From assembly GCF_014635665.1 (NCBI RefSeq), contig NZ_BMDG01000010.1, forward strand, positions 124,001 through 188,000: a DNA stretch of 64,000 nt. The letters are read 5' to 3'. Below the pieces are notes generated by a model. That model was not told where the DNA came from and searched no databases. It worked only from the letters and a program-made list of their open reading frames with translations. This DNA comes from Isoptericola cucumis. GTDB taxonomy: Bacteria > Actinomycetota > Actinomycetes > Actinomycetales > Cellulomonadaceae. The position numbers and the translations under genes were made by a program. Shown here piece after piece: positions 60,120 to 64,000 of the stretch (its first letter is position 1; each line of letters begins with the position of its first letter).

Positions 60120-60812
60120 ATGCACCTCGCCGTCAGCGGCGCCTCGGGCGCCACCGGCCGCCTCGTCGTGGAGCAGGCCCTCGCGGCCGGGCACCGCGTG
60201 ACCGCCCTGGTCCGCGAACCGCGCCGGTACCACGCCCCCGCCGGGGTCGACGTCGTCGCCGCCGAGGTGGTCGCCGACCCGGACCTCGAGCTGCCGCCGG
60301 GCGTCGACGCGGTCGTCTCCACCCTCGGCAAGCGCACCGCGAAGGACCCCGTCCCCGTCTGCGCCGACGGCACCGCCCACCTCCTGGCGGCGATGCGCCG
60401 CCACGACGTACGGCGCATCGTCACCGTCTCCGCCTCCCCCGTGCTGCGTACCGGGCACGGCGAGCCGTGGTGGTTCCGGCGCGCGGTCCGGCCGTACGTC
60501 CACCGGGTGGGGCGCGGCATCTACGCCGACCTCGAGGCGATGGAGGCGACGCTGCGCGCCGCGAGCCCAGCGGTCCGCTGGACCGTGCTGCGCCCCGGCT
60601 ACCTGACCGACCGCCCGGCCACCGGCTACCGGCTCGTGCCCGAGGCGAACGCCGTCGGGTCGGTGCAGCGGGCCGACCTCGCCGCCGCCCTGCTGCAGGT
60701 GGTCGCCGATCCCGCGACGGTGGGGCACGCGTACGGGCTGGCGGCCGGACGCCGCGCACGTCGCCCGGCCCGCCGGCCCGCCGGCGCCGCTCCCGCGGGG
60801 GCGGAGCGATGA
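60120..60812 (+). CDS. NAD(P)-binding SDR-like protein
   Basis: A 230-aa Rossmann-fold protein of the atypical SDR (NAD(P)H-binding / NmrA-like) group: nucleotide motif VSGASGATGRLVVEQAL at the N-terminus, DAVVSTLGKRT, and RWTVLRPGYLTDRPATG. No canonical YxxxK pair is evident. The substrate is unknown. ATG 60120 follows AAGGAG. Its stop overlaps the next gene (ATGA). Likely under the divergent PadR regulator. Confidence 0.8.
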   Translation: MHLAVSGASGATGRLVVEQALAAGHRVTALVREPRRYHAPAGVDVVAAEVVADPDLELPPGVDAVVSTLGKRTAKDPVPVCADGTAHLLAAMRRHDVRRIVTVSASPVLRTGHGEPWWFRRAVRPYVHRVGRGIYADLEAMEATLRAASPAVRWTVLRPGYLTDRPATGYRLVPEANAVGSVQRADLAAALLQVVADPATVGHAYGLAAGRRARRPARRPAGAAPAGAER

Positions 60813-61225
60813 GCGGGCGCACGCCCCCGGGCGACCGCGGCGGGGCGGTCCTGCGCGGCGGCTTCGTCGCGGACGGCGTGTTCAAGCTGGCGACGGCGGC
60901 GCTCTTCGCCGTCGGGGCGCGGTGGCTCGCCACCCGTCTCGACGCACCCGCCTGGCTCGTCCTGGCCGCGGCCGTCACGCTGGCCCTGTGCGGTGTCGTC
61001 GAGCTCGCGCTCGCCCGCACCGGCGACCTGCGGCGATCGACCAGGTTCCTCGTCGCGTACGACTCCGGCTGGGTGCTGGTGACGGTCGCGGCCGCGCTGC
61101 TGGCGTGGTCGACGACCCCGGGCGGCGGCTGGGCATGGTTCGGCTATCAGGCGGTCGGGGCCACTGCCCTCGGCGCGGTCTTCGCCGTCGCCGTCCGGCG
61201 CGCCCGCGCCACAGCGGGTCGGTAG
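60809..61225 (+). CDS. Four-helix membrane protein, unknown function
   Basis: Not recognised. A 138-aa protein with four hydrophobic segments (LATAALFAVGARWLA, LVLAAAVTLALCGVVELAL, GWVLVTVAAALLAW and AVGATALGAVFAVAV) and a basic C-terminus. It is translationally coupled (ATGA) to the SDR-like gene, so it shares the PadR-controlled unit. Confidence 0.7.
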   Translation: MSGRTPPGDRGGAVLRGGFVADGVFKLATAALFAVGARWLATRLDAPAWLVLAAAVTLALCGVVELALARTGDLRRSTRFLVAYDSGWVLVTVAAALLAWSTTPGGGWAWFGYQAVGATALGAVFAVAVRRARATAGR

Positions 61226-61231
61226 GGCCGG

Positions 61232-61597
61232 TCAGGCCGGATCGGCAGCCGGGACGAGCGTGGCGGCCAGGACCAGCCAGCCCTCGTCCGCCCGCACCCA
61301 GAGGCGCGTGTACGTCAACCTCGCGGAGACGGCGGCGCCGTCCTGGATGGCCTCCACGGCGGCGACCAGCCGGGTCACCCCGCTCGAGGCGTCCTCCTGG
61401 ACGTCCAGCGACTCCTCCTCCAGGCGGGTGATCCGCAGCGAGCCCGAGCGGTGGCTCTCGAGGTCGTCCTCCTTGGAGAAGACGGACCCGTCCGGGCCGG
61501 AGCCGACGCACCGAGGGTGCAGCAGCACCTCCAGCGCGTCGACGTCGCCGGCACGCTGGGCGGCCTGGAGCGCGTGCTCCGCAGCAAGAAGGCTCAT
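61232..61597 (-). CDS. NTF2-like (SnoaL/DUF4440-type) protein
   Basis: A 121-aa cone-fold protein: the N-terminal helices (LLAAEHALQAAQRAGDVDAL), LHPRCVGSGPDGSVFSKEDD and the beta-sheet strands TYTRLWVRADEGWLVLAATL fit small NTF2-like enzymes or binding proteins. No catalytic residue can be named. TAGAGT (61604-61609, minus strand) stands 6 nt before ATG 61597, a leaderless pattern. It converges on the four-helix protein gene. Confidence 0.7.
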   Translation of the reverse strand: MSLLAAEHALQAAQRAGDVDALEVLLHPRCVGSGPDGSVFSKEDDLESHRSGSLRITRLEEESLDVQEDASSGVTRLVAAVEAIQDGAAVSARLTYTRLWVRADEGWLVLAATLVPAADPA

Positions 61598-61611
61598 CGC
61601 CCGACTCTACG

Positions 61612-61643
61612 CACCGGGACCCGCCTCGGGGCGGGCCCCGGTG
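61612..61643 (-). terminator. Terminator after the small exported protein gene
   Basis: CACCGGGACCCGCC (61612-61625) pairs with 61630-61643 with one mismatch and a TCGG loop, 13 nt beyond the stop of the gene at 61657. Confidence 0.65.
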
Positions 61644-61656
61644 CGGGGGCCGGTGA

Positions 61657-62046
61657 TCAGTCCGTCGAGGCGGCGGTCTTCGCCGACTGCGGCGTCATCG
61701 GGCTCACGGGCGACGACGCGGTCGCCGGGCTGGCGGGCGTCTGGGCAGTCTGGGCGGTCTGGGCCGAGCCCGCGGTGTCCGCCGTGTTCGTCGTCGGCGC
61801 GGTGGACGGGGTGGCGACCGAGCCCGCCGTCACCGTGGTGATCGACGTGCCGTTCTGCACCGCCGTGGGGGACGGGGCCGCGGCCGTGCTCGCCGCGGCG
61901 GCCGAGTCGTCGCCCACCTGCACGGCGGACGCGACGACGGCGTCGGACGGGGTCTGGTCGAAGGTCCCCTGCGCCGCGGCGATCCCGGCGCCCAGGCCGA
62001 CGGCGCCGAGCGCCCCGGTGACGATCCATGCGCTGCGTGCCTTCAT
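61657..62046 (-). CDS. Small exported Ala/Thr-rich protein
   Basis: A 129-aa protein with a signal peptide (MKARSAWIVTGALGAVGLG, ending near AAAQ) followed by a low-complexity region rich in Ala, Thr, Ser and Pro with QTAQTAQT. No domain is recognised. ATG 62046 has GAAGGAG upstream. A heptamer array TCTCACG on the 11-bp pitch lies upstream, so it may be a target of the OmpR-type regulator. Confidence 0.7.
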   Translation of the reverse strand: MKARSAWIVTGALGAVGLGAGIAAAQGTFDQTPSDAVVASAVQVGDDSAAAASTAAAPSPTAVQNGTSITTVTAGSVATPSTAPTTNTADTAGSAQTAQTAQTPASPATASSPVSPMTPQSAKTAASTD

Positions 62047-62130
62047 CGTGGTGCTCCTTCGTGTGGTGCTTCCGTGTCGTGCGTTCCCTCGGGCTGGTCC
62101 GCCCGACTGGTTCCCAGCCTCGGCGGCGAA

Positions 62131-62170
62131 CGTGAGACCGCCGGGAGCCGGGCGTGAGAGGACTCTCAGA
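62131..62170 (-). promoter_or_regulatory. Heptamer array upstream of the exported protein gene
   Basis: On the minus strand TCTGAGA (62164-62170), TCTCACG (62153-62159) and TCTCACG (62131-62137) fall at 11 and 22 bp steps, helically in phase. The last box ends 9 nt before GAGGCT, a weak -10-like hexamer, the same distance as at 56608. It shares the box with the two-component operon. Confidence 0.5.
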
Positions 62171-63641
62171 CTTCCGCGGCCTGCTCGACGAGCCGCTCCG
62201 CGACCGCCAGCCACTCCAGGGCGTGCGCGGCGTCGTCGGCGCCCGCGGCGAGCGACACGACCACCGCCGCGGCCCGGGCCCGCAGGAGGGCCGGGTCGAC
62301 CTGCTCGCCGAACGCGGCGAGGAACGTCTCGACCAGCCCCGGCACGCCGGCGTAGGTGTCGGGCGCGAGCGCCGGCAGCACGGCGAGGTGCGCGACGCAG
62401 CACGCCAGGTCGTCCACCAGGTGTCCGGGCCCGAGGGTGTCGACGTCGAGCACGGCGCCGACCCGCGGGCCGGCGTCGGGGCCGTCGCTCTGCCCACCGT
62501 CCTGCCCGTCGTCGTGCCCGCCGTCGTGCGCCGGCGAGAGCAGGAGGTTCGCGGCGTGCAGGTCGCCGTGGGTCACGACGAGCGGGCCCGCGTCCCGGGT
62601 CGCGACGACGGCGCGGATCTCCGCACCCAGCAGCTCGACCCGCCCGGACGGCACGTCGTGCACCACGGGCAGGGCGGCGAGGTAGTGGTCCAGCCGGTCG
62701 GCCCACGCCGGCCGGCGCGGCAGCGCCCTGCCGGCCCGCGGGAGGGCGGCGGCCACCCGCAGCACCTCCGCCGGGTCGATGCAGGCCGCCTGGCCGGCCG
62801 CGGGCGTCGCGGCGACCAGGTCGGCGACGGACCGGCCGGGCGCCTCTTCGAGGAGGACCACGCCGTCGGCCGCCCAGGTGAGGACACCGGGGGCGGCGAC
62901 CGCGCCCGGCCCGGGACCACGCCGCGCGGGCTCGGCCGTGCGGGCCGCCCGGCGCCCGGCGCCGCGACCGGCGAGCGGCTCGCCCGCCGCCCCCGCGAAG
63001 AGCGCGTGCCGCCGCACCAGGTCGCCCACCCTCGACGGCCGCACCACCTTGACGTAGACGGTGCCGGCGGTGGTGCGCGCCCGCAGCACGGCGCGGCGCA
63101 GCGGCCGGTAGGTCACCGTCTCCAGCGACAGCACCCGCGCGTCGGTGCCGGCGGCGCGCAGCCTGTCCTCCACGCGCGCGGGGGTGCTGCCCGCGGCGAG
63201 GCCCGGCAGGGCCGGGTCGTGGGGATGGCGCCACACGTGCAGGCTGCGGTCGCCGTCGTCGAGCCGCACCACGCCCGGGCCGAGGTCGCCCTCCCGTCCG
63301 TCGCGACGCGCGCCGCGGGCCGAGCCCGCCGCGCCGTCGTCGGAGCGCAGCGCGCGCCGGAACGTCGACGCCGGCGCGCTGGTGGCGAACAGGTGCTCCT
63401 GCGCGACGACCGCGTCGGCGCCCTCGCCGCGCCGGGCGACCACCTCGTAGGCGGCGGTGACCTCGGCACCCGGCCGGGCGTGCACCTCGCGCAGCGACCA
63501 GGACCCGAGCTCGGCGCCGTCCGCCGCCAGCGCCGCCCCGAGGATGCCCGCGGCCGCGTCGCCGCCGAACAGGTCGAGCCAGGCCCGCTGGTCGTCGGGC
63601 CCGGTCGTCGTGGCTGGGGCGACAGAGGGTGCGGGGGTCAT
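62166..63641 (-). CDS. APH-like phosphotransferase family protein
   Basis: A 491-aa protein with a kinase-like C-terminal half: VVTHGDLHAANLLLSPA (catalytic loop, Asp and Asn) and GAVLDVDTLGPGHLVDDLA (metal Asp), as in choline/aminoglycoside phosphotransferases. The N-terminal ~240 residues are less conserved; VYVKVVRPSRVGDL provides the candidate ATP-anchoring Lys. The substrate is unknown; antibiotic resistance cannot be claimed. A His/Asp/Gly-rich insert lies after the catalytic loop. ATG 63641 is chosen over a GTG at 63674 that would fall in the heptamer boxes. Confidence 0.75.
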   Translation of the reverse strand: MTPAPSVAPATTTGPDDQRAWLDLFGGDAAAGILGAALAADGAELGSWSLREVHARPGAEVTAAYEVVARRGEGADAVVAQEHLFATSAPASTFRRALRSDDGAAGSARGARRDGREGDLGPGVVRLDDGDRSLHVWRHPHDPALPGLAAGSTPARVEDRLRAAGTDARVLSLETVTYRPLRRAVLRARTTAGTVYVKVVRPSRVGDLVRRHALFAGAAGEPLAGRGAGRRAARTAEPARRGPGPGAVAAPGVLTWAADGVVLLEEAPGRSVADLVAATPAAGQAACIDPAEVLRVAAALPRAGRALPRRPAWADRLDHYLAALPVVHDVPSGRVELLGAEIRAVVATRDAGPLVVTHGDLHAANLLLSPAHDGGHDDGQDGGQSDGPDAGPRVGAVLDVDTLGPGHLVDDLACCVAHLAVLPALAPDTYAGVPGLVETFLAAFGEQVDPALLRARAAAVVVSLAAGADDAAHALEWLAVAERLVEQAAEV

Positions 63642-63674
63642 GGCGGCGATCCGACCATCGGGCCCCGAGCCCAC

Positions 63675-63703
63675 GGTGAGAGCCAGATGAGAGCCTTCTC
63701 ATC
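63675..63703. promoter_or_regulatory. Heptamer boxes upstream of the phosphotransferase gene
   Basis: Minus strand TCTCATC (63686-63692) and TCTCACC (63675-63681) are 11 bp apart. One plus-strand TCTCATC (63697-63703) faces the next gene. Same motif as at 56591-56608. Confidence 0.5.
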
Positions 63704-63712
63704 GGCCCCGCG

Positions 63713-63764
63713 GGTCGGCCCGGCAGGTCGGCCCGGCAGGTCGGCCCGGCAGGTCGGCCCGGCA
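63713..63764. repeat. Four perfect 13-bp tandem repeats
   Basis: GGTCGGCCCGGCA is repeated four times without change between two divergent genes. The length is not a multiple of three and it is noncoding. It is a short variable-number tract with no known role. Confidence 0.9.
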
Positions 63765-63825
63765 TGGTCCCGGAGGACGACGGCGCCCGGCACCCCGGTC
63801 GGACGCGCCGCCGGCGGCCGCGGCG

Positions 63826-63831
63826 TAGCGT
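63826..63831 (+). promoter_or_regulatory. Leaderless-type -10 of the last gene
   Basis: TAGCGT ends 7 nt before ATG 63839. Confidence 0.45.
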
Positions 63832-63838
63832 GCCGGAC

Positions 63839-64000
63839 ATGGATCTCGGCCCGCTCGACCGGTGGCGCCCCCGGGTGTTCCTCGGCGTGGCGCTGGCCGT
63901 CGTCGTGCTGGTCGGCACGGTCGGGGCGTCGCACTGGCAGGCGGGGGCACGCGACCTCGACCTGCTGGGCCTGGCGCTCGCTCTCGTCGGCCCGGCGCTC
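63839..64000 (+). CDS. N-terminal fragment of a membrane protein, possibly a sensor kinase
   Basis: 54 codons before the window ends. It begins MDLGPLDRWRPRVFLGVALA, with one hydrophobic helix (VFLGVALAVVVLVGTVGA) and the start of a second (LLGLALALVGPAL). The short cytosolic lead and quick helix pair resemble actinobacterial histidine kinases of the NarL type, but too little is seen to assign function. Confidence 0.5.
   Translation, partial: MDLGPLDRWRPRVFLGVALAVVVLVGTVGASHWQAGARDLDLLGLALALVGPAL

Noticed and set aside
62166-63641. Aminoglycoside-resistance gene
   Set aside because: Only the general phosphotransferase motifs are present; substrate cannot be inferred and the host context gives no resistance cassette.
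63713-63764. CRISPR or insertion-sequence end
   Set aside because: 13-bp units without spacers, no transposase and no target duplication.

Overview
The window is a very G+C-rich chromosomal segment from an actinomycete, most likely a Cellulomonas-like member of the Micrococcales. Pointers are the third-position G/C codon bias, frequent GTG and TTG starts, TANNNT -10 boxes placed 6-7 nt before start codons (leaderless genes), and the actinobacterial form and order of the ribosomal protein genes. That placement is inferred from gene content and protein sequence; no database was searched.

Region 1 (1-11.9 kb) holds housekeeping genes around amino-sugar and cell-wall precursor supply: partial acpS, an alpha/beta hydrolase, a MazG-like pyrophosphatase, glmS, coaA, a DedA membrane protein, def, glmM, rpsI-rplM, a DUF5709-like acidic protein, truA, a ROK-family kinase and a second alpha/beta hydrolase.

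Region 2 (11.9-42.9 kb) is the ribosomal and RNA polymerase core, nearly all on the minus strand. It holds rplM-rpsI's relatives in order: the alpha operon (infA-rpmJ-rpsM-rpsK-rpoA-rplQ), secY-adk-map, the spc and S10 operons (rpsJ to rplO), tuf, fusA, rpsG, rpsL, rpoC, rpoB, rplL and rplJ. Many genes touch through TGATG, TAGTG or GTGA stop-start overlaps. Transcription units are separated by strong G+C hairpins, and several near-perfect hairpins also sit inside operons right after r-protein genes. A 14-codon minigene is wedged between rplR and rpsE with perfect overlaps on both sides.

Region 3 (42.9-48.6 kb) is an accessory island between rplJ and rplA. It encodes an ECF-like sigma factor, a 171-aa partner, an intracellular S8 subtilisin carrying seven PFTTH pentapeptides, and an 853-aa TPR-CHAT (caspase-like) protein. 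It looks like a four-gene proteolytic signalling or conflict system and is the most unusual locus here.

Region 4 (48.8-51.8 kb) completes the rpoBC neighbourhood: rplA, rplK, nusG, secE and tRNA-Trp(CCA).

Region 5 (51.8-64 kb) is regulatory and accessory: an ABC exporter with a NarL-type two-component system, an adenosine deaminase-like enzyme, a membrane protein with an Asp17 tail followed by an OmpR-type two-component system, a PadR regulator divergent from an NAD(P)-binding protein and a four-helix membrane protein, an NTF2-like protein, a small exported Ala/Thr-rich protein, an APH-like phosphotransferase and the start of a membrane protein. Heptamer repeats TCTCAYC on an 11-bp pitch lie upstream of three of these units and are good candidates for the binding site of the OmpR-type regulator.
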